Below, piece by piece: positions 1 to 8,716 of a stretch of 64,000 nucleotides of DNA (positions are counted from its first letter, which is position 1; each line of letters starts with the position of its first letter). The DNA comes from JASGMR01 sp963664675 (GTDB lineage: Bacteria > Thermotogota > Thermotogae > Petrotogales > Kosmotogaceae): assembly GCA_963664675.2 (NCBI GenBank), contig CAXXLB010000009.1, positions 558,001 to 622,000 of the forward strand, given 5' to 3'. A model generated the notes under the pieces. It ran no database searches. It was given only the letters and a program-made list of their open reading frames with translations, and was not told the origin of the DNA. A program made the position numbers and the translations under genes.

Positions 1-538
1 CATTGTTCCCGGTGGGGTTACAGGGAAAGTTAAGAACCAATATTTTCGGCCTGTTCATTTTTAATTTTGTTTCTATTTCATTAAACAAAATTTCTTCATC
101 GTAATTACTATTATATGTTGAGACTTTTGCCCCTGTAAAATATGCTGCTTCAAAATATGTTGGATAACCTGGATCAGGTAATAAAACAGTATCTCCCGCA
201 TTAATAATTGCATGGAAAGTGTTGAAAATAATCTCTTTAATACCAATTGTGATTAAAACATTTTCCGGCTTGATATTAGCATTAAACCTTTTTTTATACC
301 AGTTACAAATTGCTTGCTTGAATTCAGGCAAACCATCCTGTGGTGGATAAGTATGATATTTTTCAATGTCCAGATTTTTCTTCATTGATTCAACAATCCA
401 GGGAGGAGTAGGTTTATTTGGAGCTCCTATTGAGAGATTGATAAGTTTTTTGTATCTTGATTTCTGATGAACTAAATTTCTAATGAAACCAAATGCATCT
501 GGCAGAAAAAAATTAAGCTTTGAACTTCTCGAAATCAT
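1..538 (-). CDS. PLP-dependent aminotransferase, class I/II (partial, runs off the left edge)
   Basis: Not closed in the window: reading leftwards from an ATG at 538-536 the frame stays open to base 1 (about 179 residues). The visible N-terminal part has the class I/II aminotransferase layout: an early LSIGAPNKPTPPW segment, a Y-P-P-x-D-G-L substrate-arm segment, LLPDPGYPTY in the large domain, and NFPCNPTGN, the conserved N-P-T-G strand that contacts PLP. The PLP lysine would lie beyond the edge. The start codon overlaps the stop of the upstream ABC permease (ATGA), so it is the last visible gene of the amino-acid importer operon and probably acts on the imported amino acid. It resembles LL-diaminopimelate and alanine/aspartate-type transaminases; the substrate cannot be told from this part. 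Confidence 0.85.
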   Translation of the reverse strand, partial: MISRSSKLNFFLPDAFGFIRNLVHQKSRYKKLINLSIGAPNKPTPPWIVESMKKNLDIEKYHTYPPQDGLPEFKQAICNWYKKRFNANIKPENVLITIGIKEIIFNTFHAIINAGDTVLLPDPGYPTYFEAAYFTGAKVSTYNSNYDEEILFNEIETKLKMNRPKILVLNFPCNPTGNN

Positions 539-1182
539 GTTTTTTTCGTTCTCCTTTCTAATCTTTTAGATATTAAAATGAGTGGATAACATACAAGAAC
601 AAAATATCCACTAGCAATTGCGAAAGCAGTGAATGGTTCTAATGTTAACTGCATTACCTGTCTTGAAGTTCTTAAAACTTCAGCATAACCCACAAGTGAA
701 ATAATTGATGTATCTTTGATTGTCATTACGATTTGACCAATTATTGAAGGTATGGTCATTTTAATAACTTGAGGTAAAATTATTAAGCGCAATTTTTGAA
801 CATAAGAAAGCCCTAGGGAATCTGCACTTTCAAATTGACCTTTATCTATAGATAATAAACCACTTCTAAATATTTCAGAAAGATATGAAACTGCAGTAAT
901 AGATAAAACAATTACACCCGTTGTAAAAGCATCGAATTCAACACCAATATATGGGAGTATAAAAAACACTGAATAAACAATTAACAAAAAGGGTGATCCT
1001 CTAACAATTTCAACAACTATAAATAAAAACTGTGAGAGAACAGGTATCTTGTGAAATCTTGCTAATGCAATAAGCATACCTAAAACAACACCAATAAATA
1101 AAACAAAAGGTAAAAAAGCCAAGTTCAAAAGGAAGCCCTGACCTAATCTAGTAATCTGCTGTAATAATGATATTTCCTGCAT
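535..1182 (-). CDS. Amino-acid ABC transporter permease (HisM/GlnP family)
   Basis: 215 residues, the normal length for a polar amino-acid importer permease. Hydrophobic segments fall near residues 20-45, 55-80, 85-105 and 185-208. The cytoplasmic coupling loop carries the usual ...SADSLGLSYVQKLRLIILPQ segment that contacts the ATPase. It starts 4 bases after the stop of the neighbouring permease and has a GGAGG-type ribosome site. Two different permease subunits in one operon suggest a heterodimeric channel. Ligand unknown; the family carries Gln, Glu, His, Arg/Lys or Cys. Confidence 0.92.
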   Translation of the reverse strand: MQEISLLQQITRLGQGFLLNLAFLPFVLFIGVVLGMLIALARFHKIPVLSQFLFIVVEIVRGSPFLLIVYSVFFILPYIGVEFDAFTTGVIVLSITAVSYLSEIFRSGLLSIDKGQFESADSLGLSYVQKLRLIILPQVIKMTIPSIIGQIVMTIKDTSIISLVGYAEVLRTSRQVMQLTLEPFTAFAIASGYFVLVCYPLILISKRLERRTKKT

Positions 1183-1186
1183 AGAA

Positions 1187-1849
1187 TCAAGCCCTCCTTA
1201 ATTTCTTTTTCTCTTTATTACCAATTAATCTGCTAAGTGTACTCAAAATCAGATAAATCCCAAAGTACATAAGTAAAGGAATACCGAAGGCTTCAATCGG
1301 TTTGTATGTTCTTGCAGCAATTTTCCTTGCCATGTAAGTTAATTCTGGAATAACAAGAACAGCAGCTAAACTGGTATCCTTTATAAGATATGAGAATTGA
1401 TTTATAAGTGGAGATATAACCCTCTTGAAAACCTGGGGGAATATAATAAATCTCATTGTCTGAAACCAGTTCAGACCAAGAGCTTTTGAAGCCTCATTCT
1501 GTCCCTTGTCAATTGATTCTAATCCGCCTCTGAAAATTTCTGAAACATAAGCCCCTGTATTTAAACTAAACGCTATTGTCGCGCTTTGAAAAGAGGGCAA
1601 AATAATTCCTATCAGAGGTAACCCGAAATGAATAAAGTATAACTGTACAAGCAAAGGCGTAGATCGAATAAAACCAGTATAAATATTTACAGGTATCTGA
1701 ATATATTTCTTTTTATGAGTTGAAATTGTACCAACCACTATACCTATAATAATAGATATTAATCCACTTATGAGAGCAATTTTTAAAGTTTCAAATAAAG
1801 CATCAATAAAATCTGGAATATATTGAGTTATAAGTCGAAAATCAATCAT
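1187..1849 (-). CDS. Amino-acid ABC transporter permease (HisQ/GlnP family)
   Basis: 220 residues with about five membrane segments and the family coupling motif around residues 118-140 (NEASKALGLNWFQTMRFIIFPQ). It lies between the ATPase gene and the second permease with gaps of only 11 and 4 bases, so the genes are almost certainly cotranscribed and the two permeases form the membrane channel. The ATG has a GGGAG ribosome site 6 bases upstream. No unusual residues noticed. Confidence 0.92.
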   Translation of the reverse strand: MIDFRLITQYIPDFIDALFETLKIALISGLISIIIGIVVGTISTHKKKYIQIPVNIYTGFIRSTPLLVQLYFIHFGLPLIGIILPSFQSATIAFSLNTGAYVSEIFRGGLESIDKGQNEASKALGLNWFQTMRFIIFPQVFKRVISPLINQFSYLIKDTSLAAVLVIPELTYMARKIAARTYKPIEAFGIPLLMYFGIYLILSTLSRLIGNKEKKKLRRA

Positions 1850-1860
1850 ATAAAACTCCC

Positions 1861-2589
1861 TTAAAGAATCTTACTTAAAAATTCTTTGGTTCTCTCACTT
1901 GAAGGATTAATAAAAAATTCTTTAGTTGGAGTAAGTTCTACTATTCTTCCACCATCAAGAAATCCAATTTTATTTGAAACTTCTCTAGCAAAACCCATTT
2001 CATGAGTAACAATAATCATAGTCATTCCCTGTCTTGCTAAATCCTTCATTACTTCTAACACTTCCTTAATCATTTCCGGATCAAGAGCTGAAGTAGGCTC
2101 ATCAAAAAGCATTAATTTTGGATCCATTGCCAGAGCTCTGGCGATTGCAACTCTTTGCTTTTGCCCGCCAGATAACTGTCCAGGATATGCTTCATATTTA
2201 TCAGACAATCCCACTTTATCCAGTAAAACCTTTGCTTTATCATATGCTTCATTCTTATTTACTTTCTTGACATGAATAGGAGCAAGAGCAACGTTGTCAA
2301 GAACAGAAATATGAGGAAATAAATTAAAGTGCTGAAAAACCATTCCAGTATTTTTCCTTGCATAATATAAATTCTTTTTATTTTTAATATCCTTATCTAA
2401 AACTTCAATACTACCACTCTGATACGTTTCAAGCATGTTTATACATCTTAATAATGTGCTTTTACCGGCTCCACTGGGGCCGCATAAAACCATAACGTCT
2501 TTTTTATAAACATCGAGATCAACATCTTTCAGTACATGTAATTTTCCAAAATGCTTGTTTATAGCTCTAATTTTAACTATGGCTTCCAT
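1861..2589 (-). CDS. Amino-acid ABC transporter ATP-binding protein (GlnQ/HisP family)
   Basis: 242 residues, a single complete nucleotide-binding domain: Walker A GPSGAGKST (about 37-45), Q-loop VFQHFNLFPH, signature LSGGQKQRVAIARAL, Walker B LMLFDEPTSALDPE, and switch histidine in IVTHEMGFA. All catalytic residues are present. The LFPHISVLDNV and MGFARE segments are typical of the polar amino-acid subfamily. It energises the two permeases encoded directly downstream; the binding protein is upstream across a small stem-loop. Confidence 0.95.
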   Translation of the reverse strand: MEAIVKIRAINKHFGKLHVLKDVDLDVYKKDVMVLCGPSGAGKSTLLRCINMLETYQSGSIEVLDKDIKNKKNLYYARKNTGMVFQHFNLFPHISVLDNVALAPIHVKKVNKNEAYDKAKVLLDKVGLSDKYEAYPGQLSGGQKQRVAIARALAMDPKLMLFDEPTSALDPEMIKEVLEVMKDLARQGMTMIIVTHEMGFAREVSNKIGFLDGGRIVELTPTKEFFINPSSERTKEFLSKIL

Positions 2590-2621
2590 CTTTTTTCAAA
2601 AACTCCTTTCTAATTAATCAA

Positions 2622-2643
2622 TAATGGGCTTTTCAGCCCATTA
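2622..2643 (-). other. Intergenic stem-loop between binding protein and ATPase genes
   Basis: Perfect 9-bp inverted repeat TAATGGGCT/AGCCCATTA with a 4-base loop, in the gap between the binding-protein gene and the ATPase gene. On the minus strand no strong U-tract follows, so it is more likely an mRNA-stabilising or weak attenuating hairpin that keeps binding protein in excess over the membrane subunits. Three other importer operons in this window have an equivalent hairpin at the same place. Confidence 0.65.
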
Positions 2644-2662
2644 TATTTATTCATTTACTGAA

Positions 2663-3448
2663 TTAGTCGATAATTGGATTAGGAGTCCATTCCTTTCCAA
2701 CATACTTTTCATAGATTTCTCCGTAATTACCATTGAGTTTTTCCCAATCTAAGAACCAGTTGAACCAATAAACTAAAGAATCACTTTCCTGATCCTGCCT
2801 GAATGTTAATCCATATGTGTCTGGTCTTACGTATCCATCGAGAACCTTTAAATTAGGATTTTTGTTTGAAACTTCAATAAGAATCATTTCATCATCCATA
2901 ACACCATCGATTCTCTTAATGCCTAAATCAGTAACCCATTCAGCTAAACTTTCATATAATGAAGCATCTTTTCCCCAGCTTTCTTCGATGAAATCAGCGT
3001 GAACTGAACCCATTGTAGCCCCCATCTTAACTCCATCAGCTTTTAAATCTTTCCAGGATGTAAAATCGGAATCTGCTCTTGTTAAACAAACTATACCTGT
3101 TAAGAAATAAGGATTTGAGAATCTAACTGATTTGCATCTTGTTAGAGTCATAGACATATTTGCAGCTATCATATCTACCTTACTAGATAACAAAGAAGGA
3201 ATCAAACTTTCCCATGCTAAATCTTTCCACTCTATATCTACTCCAAGCTCTTGTGCAGCCAATTCCATAAGTTCTACAGTGAATCCTGTTGGATTACCAC
3301 TTGCATCTCTATACTGCATAGGAACAGCAGTCATATCAGTAGCAACAATAATCTTACCTCTTCTTACGATTTCCTCAAGAGTACTTGCTGAGAAAACAAC
3401 CATGCTAACTAACAAAATAAAAACTAACAAACATAAGACTCTTTTCAT
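2663..3448 (-). CDS. Amino-acid ABC transporter substrate-binding protein (SBP_bac_3)
   Basis: 261 residues with a Sec signal peptide (KR charged start, hydrophobic core to about residue 20, ending VFSAS). The mature part is a family-3 solute-binding protein: GKIIVATDMTAVPMQY, then GFTVELMELAAQELG and DMIAANMSMTLTRCKSVRFSNPY, where the T-R pair is the usual contact for the amino-acid carboxylate. First gene of the operon, so most strongly expressed. A 15-bp palindrome lies 32 bases upstream of the start. The exact ligand is not deducible. Confidence 0.92.
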   Translation of the reverse strand: MKRVLCLLVFILLVSMVVFSASTLEEIVRRGKIIVATDMTAVPMQYRDASGNPTGFTVELMELAAQELGVDIEWKDLAWESLIPSLLSSKVDMIAANMSMTLTRCKSVRFSNPYFLTGIVCLTRADSDFTSWKDLKADGVKMGATMGSVHADFIEESWGKDASLYESLAEWVTDLGIKRIDGVMDDEMILIEVSNKNPNLKVLDGYVRPDTYGLTFRQDQESDSLVYWFNWFLDWEKLNGNYGEIYEKYVGKEWTPNPIID

Positions 3449-3479
3449 TTTTTCACCCCTTTTAAAATATTCGATATAT

Positions 3480-3494
3480 TAGAACATCGTTCTA
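3480..3494. promoter_or_regulatory. Palindrome TAGAAC-atc-GTTCTA, candidate operator
   Basis: Perfect 6-bp inverted repeat with a 3-base centre in the 246-base gap between the divergent importer operon and the IclR-type gene, just upstream of the importer start. Size and place fit an operator for the divergently encoded regulator, but IclR sites vary and no second copy was found. Confidence 0.4.
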
Positions 3495-3694
3495 TATAAT
3501 CGCATTTATATTATTTCAAATAAAACTAATTTCATCAAATATGAAAAATCGCGATTATGAGTGATTATTAATGATTATATTCAAAATAATCAATATATCT
3601 CTTAAAATAAATCCTTCAAAATAAAAAACGATCATTCTACTAAAAATAGTTCCTTATGATAGAATAAAATAAATCATTTATCGGGGAGATATTC

Positions 3695-4447
3695 ATGGGA
3701 AACAATAAATCTTTTTACAAAATTGACGATATATTATCCTTATTTTTAAAACAGGACAAATGGACATTGACTAATATTACAAATGAATTAAAAATTCCTA
3801 AATCTACGATCTTTTCCATTTTAAGTACACTGGTCGAAACATCCTTCTTGGAAAAAGATGGGAATTATTATATTTTAGGAATGAAAATTTTAAGGTTGAG
3901 CAATATTATTCGTTCAAAGAATAAAATAAGAAATATCATATTACCAGAATTAAACAATTTACATGATAAGGTAAATGAAACCATTAATCTGACAAGAATA
4001 TATGACGGGAGAGCTATATATATAGAATGTTTGCATTCAAACCATCCGATAAGACCCCAATCTTCAATTGGAATAACTGCTCCACTTTATTGTACAGGTG
4101 TTGGGAAAGCAATGCTTGCATTTCAAGATGATAAATACATCCAGGAGTATTTGAAAAAAACAAAACTAATAAAATATACTAAAACTACAATAACCACAAA
4201 GGAAAAACTTTTAGAAGAAATATCTACAATAAGAAAAGAAAAATATTCAAACGATAGAAGCGAATATGAGGCAGGGGTCAGATGTATTTCCGTACCAATA
4301 AAAGTTAATGAAAACAGAGTAGAATATGCAATAAGCATAGCCGGTATTATCGATAGAATGACTTCAGAAGCGATAAGCAAGTACCTACCTCTTTTGTTTA
4401 AAACAAAGGAAATAATAGAAAACAAACTCAAAGATTTTTGGTATTAA
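3695..4447 (+). CDS. IclR-family transcriptional regulator
   Basis: 250 residues, the standard IclR length. An N-terminal winged helix-turn-helix (about 10-65; LTNITNELKIPKSTIFSILSTL is the recognition region) is followed by the IclR effector domain: LHSNHPIRPQSSIGITAPLYCTGVGKAMLAF carries the family's (A/T)-(P)-L-(H/Y)-x-T-x-x-G-K-A motif, and the C-terminal part has YEAGVRCISVPI. It is divergent from the amino-acid importer/aminotransferase operon, its likely target. A GGGGAGAT ribosome site precedes the ATG. Effector unknown, plausibly the imported amino acid or its keto acid. Confidence 0.9.
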   Translation: MGNNKSFYKIDDILSLFLKQDKWTLTNITNELKIPKSTIFSILSTLVETSFLEKDGNYYILGMKILRLSNIIRSKNKIRNIILPELNNLHDKVNETINLTRIYDGRAIYIECLHSNHPIRPQSSIGITAPLYCTGVGKAMLAFQDDKYIQEYLKKTKLIKYTKTTITTKEKLLEEISTIRKEKYSNDRSEYEAGVRCISVPIKVNENRVEYAISIAGIIDRMTSEAISKYLPLLFKTKEIIENKLKDFWY

Positions 4448-4857
4448 GGTATTAAATACAAAAGTACTTGATTAAATTTTGCTTAAAAAATCGCAATTTC
4501 CTTTTTACAAATGTATTAAAGAATAATTCAATTTTGAATTCTTTAAAAGAAGAAATTATCATCTTCAAATTTCATCAATCCATCTCAAATTTTAAAATCG
4601 ATGAATAAATGTTTACAAAAAGACAAATTGCAAAAATATTGAGAAATATTTTCTTTTTATAAATTAATATAAAGAGATATTCCAAGTTATTTTCAGTTAT
4701 TGGCAGTTATTTTCAGGAAACATAAGTATACAAATAATAAAAGGCAGCAATCGAATGTAGCTGGACATAATAAATGTTTAAAGAGTATAATTGCCATTAG
4801 TCTGGTAATTTAATGGTCTAAAAAACGAGAAATTATTTTCGTTTGGGAGGAAATAAC
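4448..4857. other. AT-rich intergenic region, no gene recognised
   Basis: 410 bases between the IclR gene and the YkgJ-type gene. I see no coding frame, no stable hairpin and no known RNA motif. Around 4690-4720 there is a short imperfect reiteration of the word TTATTTTCAG/TTATTGGCAG. The downstream ribosome site (GGGAGG, 4845-4850) is the only clear signal. Confidence 0.5.
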
Positions 4858-5487
4858 ATAAAAAAATATTCTGATATAAGTGAGTCATTTATTCCACTTG
4901 ATTCTCTATTTGAAATTTATTCAGAACTGGATTTAAAAATTGAGAACATCATAAATGTAACCGGTTTGAACTGTCTTCCAACATGTAGATACTGTTGCAC
5001 TACACACTCAAAAAATATTGAAGCATCTTTATTTGAGATGCTTCCTCTTTCCATAAGACTCTGGCAATTTGGAGAAGCGGAATCCTGGTTAAAGAAAGCT
5101 ACCCTTTCAGATGGTGAATCAAAATGTATTCTCCTTGAAGAAGATATGTCTGTAAAACCGGAAGGTGGTTGTAAATTTTATTCATACAGACCGTTACTCT
5201 GCAGGCTATTTGGCTTTTCGGGCAAAAAGGATAAAAACGGTAAAATCCAGTTCAGTTCCTGCAAACTCGTGAAAAAGATGAGCCCGCAATTTGAAATTAC
5301 TGTAAGAGAATATATCGATTCAGGAAATACGATTCCAGTATATTCTGAGTTTTCACAGAAAGTGACGGGATTGAATCCCTATCTTGCCAATAAAAAATAC
5401 CCTATAAATATAGCTTTCAAAAAAGCGTTGGAATATACGGGTTATAGATGGGATATTATCATAAGAAATATTAAAAAAACCGTATGA
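4858..5487 (+). CDS. YkgJ-family cysteine-cluster protein (putative Zn/Fe chelator)
   Basis: About 209 residues. The signature is a spaced cysteine set: CLPTCRYCC near the N-terminus, then CKFYSYRPLLCRLFG, then a lone C in FSSCKLV, as in the CxxxCxxCC (YkgJ/UPF0153) family thought to bind zinc or iron. The start is unusual. A longer frame opens at TTG 4843, but that codon lies inside the GGGAGG ribosome site. The only in-frame codon at normal spacing is ATA at 4858, and no ATG, GTG or TTG follows soon. I therefore propose a rare ATA start. The family has no proven enzymatic role; neighbours give no hint. Confidence 0.7.
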   Translation: MKKYSDISESFIPLDSLFEIYSELDLKIENIINVTGLNCLPTCRYCCTTHSKNIEASLFEMLPLSIRLWQFGEAESWLKKATLSDGESKCILLEEDMSVKPEGGCKFYSYRPLLCRLFGFSGKKDKNGKIQFSSCKLVKKMSPQFEITVREYIDSGNTIPVYSEFSQKVTGLNPYLANKKYPINIAFKKALEYTGYRWDIIIRNIKKTV

Positions 5488-5616
5488 ACCTTTCATGAAA
5501 ATCAATTAAGAACTCGTATGATAAAATATATGGGATTGGAAGCCTGTAACAGGTATTAAATAAGTAATAAAAATTGCACAAAAAAATTATTCGAAACACT
5601 AAAAAAACGATTAAAA

Positions 5617-6303
5617 GTGAACGATCAAATTTTTCATAATAGAATTCAGAAGAAAGACTTTATGGACAAGAATAAAGTGTTAACTTATCTATTGAAAGAT
5701 CCTGTAAAGAATTGTAACATAATAAATTTTATGCATGATTATTCCATAAAAAGTATTGAATTAGAAGGAAATTCAATATCCATTGTGGAAAATAGTGACA
5801 GGCAATGGATATACTTTTCGTCAGAGGATACAAAGGAGTTTAAAAAACTTCTTAAAAAATATAAATGTGGGAAAAATTTTGCCATCACCAATGACTGGTA
5901 GTTTTCCGTCATTGAAAAAAACAGAGAAATAGCGCGGAATCTCACATGCCTGAAATTGTATCTTCCTGGAAACAAAAAAATTCATTATTATGACAAAAAT
6001 ATCAAAAATTAAAGTCAGAACATGCGGACTACATATACAAAAATTACACTATAAAGAATTTACCAAGCATACTATCTAAAAGATTGAATTAACAAAAATG
6101 GAGGTTTTGGATTTTTTATCGATGAAAAATTACCGAAAAAAAGGATATGCAGAAGCATTAATGTTATCCATTACAAATAAATTGAGAATCAAAAATAAAA
6201 TTCCTTTTGTACAGATAGTATAAAACAACATTCCTTCGATGAATCTTGCAAAAAAACTTGGATTTGTACCCTTTGAAAAAAACCACTGGATTGAGCTCAA
6301 ATA
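5617..6303 (+). pseudogene. Decayed GNAT-family acetyltransferase
   Basis: A GTG-initiated frame runs 5617-5901 and stops. The following DNA, in shifting frames, still encodes family pieces: a stretch reading close to K-x-E-H-A-D-Y-I-Y-K-N-Y near 6010-6060, a W-x-F-x-F-F-I-D segment near 6100-6125, then NYRKKGYAEALMLSITNKL (about 6126-6180), which is the acetyl-CoA-binding R-x-x-G-Y/x-A motif, a TAA, and SMNLAKKLGFVPFEK, the usual C-terminal N-x-x-S-x-x-L-x-x-x-x-G-F element. At least two frame changes and one internal stop separate these parts and the middle looks shortened, so no full-length enzyme can be made. The 94-residue N-terminal frame alone should not be annotated as a gene. Confidence 0.75.
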
Positions 6304-6488
6304 GTTCACAGAAATTCATGTTCGTTATCGCTTTATAAGGCTTTAATAGCGGATATTATACATATGGGGATCCGGATACAAATTGTAATCATTTCTTCTG
6401 TATAAATTCATCATTTAAGCATTTTTTGGTAATTGTTTAAGTGCTAAAATCTTTCGATTTTTTAATGCAAAGGAGGATGATAGCATCT

Positions 6489-7673
6489 ATGGAAATTACA
6501 AATGAAATTAAAAAGTTCTCAAAAGATCGCCAAACACCTTTTTTAATTATGGATCTGGATATTCTCAAAGAAAATTATAACAGGATCAAAAATATTTATG
6601 AGGGAATTCAAGTATTTTATGCTGTCAAAGCAAATTCCAATGTTAGAATTATTGAAACATTAAGAGATATGGGAAGTTCCTTTGATGTTGCGTCAAGAGG
6701 AGAAATCGAAAAACTTCTTTCCCTTAATATTTCACCTAAAAGAATGAGCTTTGGAAATACAATAAAAAAAGAAACACATATCGCCTTTGCCCACGAAATA
6801 GGCATAGAATACTTCGCGGTTGACAGTGAAATGGAACTTGAAAAAATTGCAAAGAATGCTCCTGGATCAAAAGTTTATGGAAGAATTCAGACGAATTCCA
6901 TGGATTCCGATTGGCCCTTATCCAGAAAATTTGGAACGGATATCGATCACGTTCAGGAATTAATGATAAAAGCAAAAGAATACGGTCTGATCCCTTTTGG
7001 AGTTAATTTCCATGTTGGTTCCCAGACTTTAAATAAATTCAGTTGGAAACAGGCTTTACTCGAAGTAGCTGATATATTCATCACTCTTAAAGAAAATCAC
7101 GGAATAGAACTTCAGTTGATAAATCTTGGTGGCGGTATGCCCATTCAACACACAAAACCGATTCCAACTGTTGAAGAGATAGGAGAAATTATTAAAACTA
7201 CGATAGAAGATAATTTTAGTGATTTTCCAAATCTAAAATTATTCATTGAACCCGGAAGATCAATGGTTGGAAACATTGGAACACTGGTTTCCGAAGTCAT
7301 TTTGAGGTCTAATAAACAAAAGCAGGAGTGGTTGTTTATAGATTCAGGGATATTTCATGGATTATTTGAAACGATAGAAGATTTCAGATATGAAATTATC
7401 ATTCCCGAGAAGGCAAATGAAGAATTATCAACTTTCACTCTCGCCGGACCCACATGTGACAGTATCGACATAATTTATGACGAAGTAGAATTACCAGAAA
7501 GTACGACGCTCGGAGATCTTCTTTTTTTTAAAAATGCCGGAGCATATACAGTAGAGTATTCAACCTCATTTAACGGTATAAATCCCCCAGATGTTTATAT
7601 TCTCCAGGATGTAAAAAAGATAAGAAATGTATTGGAAATGGTTCAATCAAGAGAAAATATAATGGAAGTATAA
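6489..7673 (+). CDS. Ornithine/lysine/diaminopimelate-type PLP decarboxylase (fold III)
   Basis: 394 residues from the ATG at 6489. The frame can be extended to 6441, but the GGAGG at 6472-6476 fits 6489 better. Fold-III decarboxylase marks: PLP lysine in VFYAVKANSN, FDVASRGEIEKLL, the glycine-rich phosphate loop LINLGGGMPIQ, EPGRSMVGN, and the C-terminal AGPTCDSID carrying the catalytic Cys-Asp pair. The GPTCDSxD form is typical of ornithine/lysine decarboxylases of the short eukaryote-like group rather than LysA (a separate lysA lies at the right edge). Likely role: polyamine synthesis (putrescine or cadaverine). A shared hairpin terminator follows immediately. Confidence 0.88.
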   Translation: MEITNEIKKFSKDRQTPFLIMDLDILKENYNRIKNIYEGIQVFYAVKANSNVRIIETLRDMGSSFDVASRGEIEKLLSLNISPKRMSFGNTIKKETHIAFAHEIGIEYFAVDSEMELEKIAKNAPGSKVYGRIQTNSMDSDWPLSRKFGTDIDHVQELMIKAKEYGLIPFGVNFHVGSQTLNKFSWKQALLEVADIFITLKENHGIELQLINLGGGMPIQHTKPIPTVEEIGEIIKTTIEDNFSDFPNLKLFIEPGRSMVGNIGTLVSEVILRSNKQKQEWLFIDSGIFHGLFETIEDFRYEIIIPEKANEELSTFTLAGPTCDSIDIIYDEVELPESTTLGDLLFFKNAGAYTVEYSTSFNGINPPDVYILQDVKKIRNVLEMVQSRENIMEV

Positions 7674-7701
7674 AAAAGGGGTTGAATACAGCCCCTTTTT
7701 T
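7673..7701. terminator. Bidirectional intrinsic terminator
   Basis: A-rich arm, GGGG, loop of about 9 bases, CCCC, T-rich arm (AAAAAAGGGG ... CCCCTTTTTT). It sits between the convergent decarboxylase and permease genes and would stop transcription from both sides, marking the end of the 13.9-7.7 kb importer operon. Confidence 0.85.
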
Positions 7702-8674
7702 ACATTAATTTTACCCCGGGTATTTCTCCCTTTTTAAATGCTGCTACCATACTTACAGCTCCTATGAGAACAGCGCCCATTACTATTTCTTTCAAATAGA
7801 AAGGAAGATTTATCATAACAAAGCCATTTGAAAGGACTGAAAGGAGTAAAGCTCCAATAACCGTGCCCCATATATTTGGCACACCGTCTTTCAGGAAGAC
7901 TGCTCCGATAAACATCGCACTTATACTCGGTATCAAATATCCTTCGCCCATTCCAGGTGTACCTGATCCAAGCAAAGATCCTATCATTATTCCTGCCAAT
8001 CCCGCAAGAGCAGCTGAAATAAGCAAAGAAATGAATTTTATCTTCTTAACCTTTATACCAACGTGTTCTGAAGCAAGTGGATTTCCTCCAACAGCGTGAA
8101 AGAATCTACCAAGTTTAGTATGTTCAAGTAAGACGATGAATATAACAATTATAATTCCAAAAATAATAACCGCACTTGGTATACCAAATAAAGATGATCT
8201 TCCAAGTAAAGGGAATAAATCAGGAAAATTTCCTGAGTAATATGTTGAACCTCCGGTAAGCCACTTAGTAAATCCGGCAAGCAGCGTCATCATACCTATA
8301 GTCTCGATCATCGAAGGAACACCAAGAAATACGATTATTGTTCCGTTAATAACTCCAATTCCTAGAGCTACTGCGATACCGATTAACCAGGCTGGAATTG
8401 CTCCCATCATTACTTTTCCCATCAGGATAACACTTAGTACTCCTGAAAAACTTGCAAGAGCTGCAAATGACATATCAAATTCACCTGCAATTACAACAGT
8501 GGTTAAACCTATTGCAAGGATTCCTGTTATACTGGCTTGTCTGATTATAGCAAGAACGTTTCTAAGACTGTAAAAGGAAGGTTCCATGAATGAAAAAACC
8601 CCAAATACAACTATCAGGGCGAATAATACCCCAAATCTCCTTATTGTTGTAGTAAATTTATTGTTTGAAACCAT
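7700..8674 (-). CDS. Sugar-type ABC transporter permease (RbsC/BPD_transp_2)
   Basis: 324 residues, eight to ten hydrophobic segments, typical of the RbsC family. The conserved cytoplasmic segment HAVGGNPLASEHVGIKVKKIKF binds the RbsA-type ATPase. Only one permease gene is present in this operon, so the channel is probably a homodimer, unlike the second importer (two permeases). Last gene of the ANTAR-leader operon A; a GAGGAGG site precedes its ATG. Confidence 0.93.
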   Translation of the reverse strand: MVSNNKFTTTIRRFGVLFALIVVFGVFSFMEPSFYSLRNVLAIIRQASITGILAIGLTTVVIAGEFDMSFAALASFSGVLSVILMGKVMMGAIPAWLIGIAVALGIGVINGTIIVFLGVPSMIETIGMMTLLAGFTKWLTGGSTYYSGNFPDLFPLLGRSSLFGIPSAVIIFGIIIVIFIVLLEHTKLGRFFHAVGGNPLASEHVGIKVKKIKFISLLISAALAGLAGIMIGSLLGSGTPGMGEGYLIPSISAMFIGAVFLKDGVPNIWGTVIGALLLSVLSNGFVMINLPFYLKEIVMGAVLIGAVSMVAAFKKGEIPGVKLM

Positions 8675-8716
8675 TTAAATATCCTCCTCATTTTTTCTAA
8701 AAACACTTCTATATAT

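Noticed and set aside
3132..3482. 116-residue plus-strand frame
   Set aside because: Antisense to the amino-acid binding-protein gene, with no family features.
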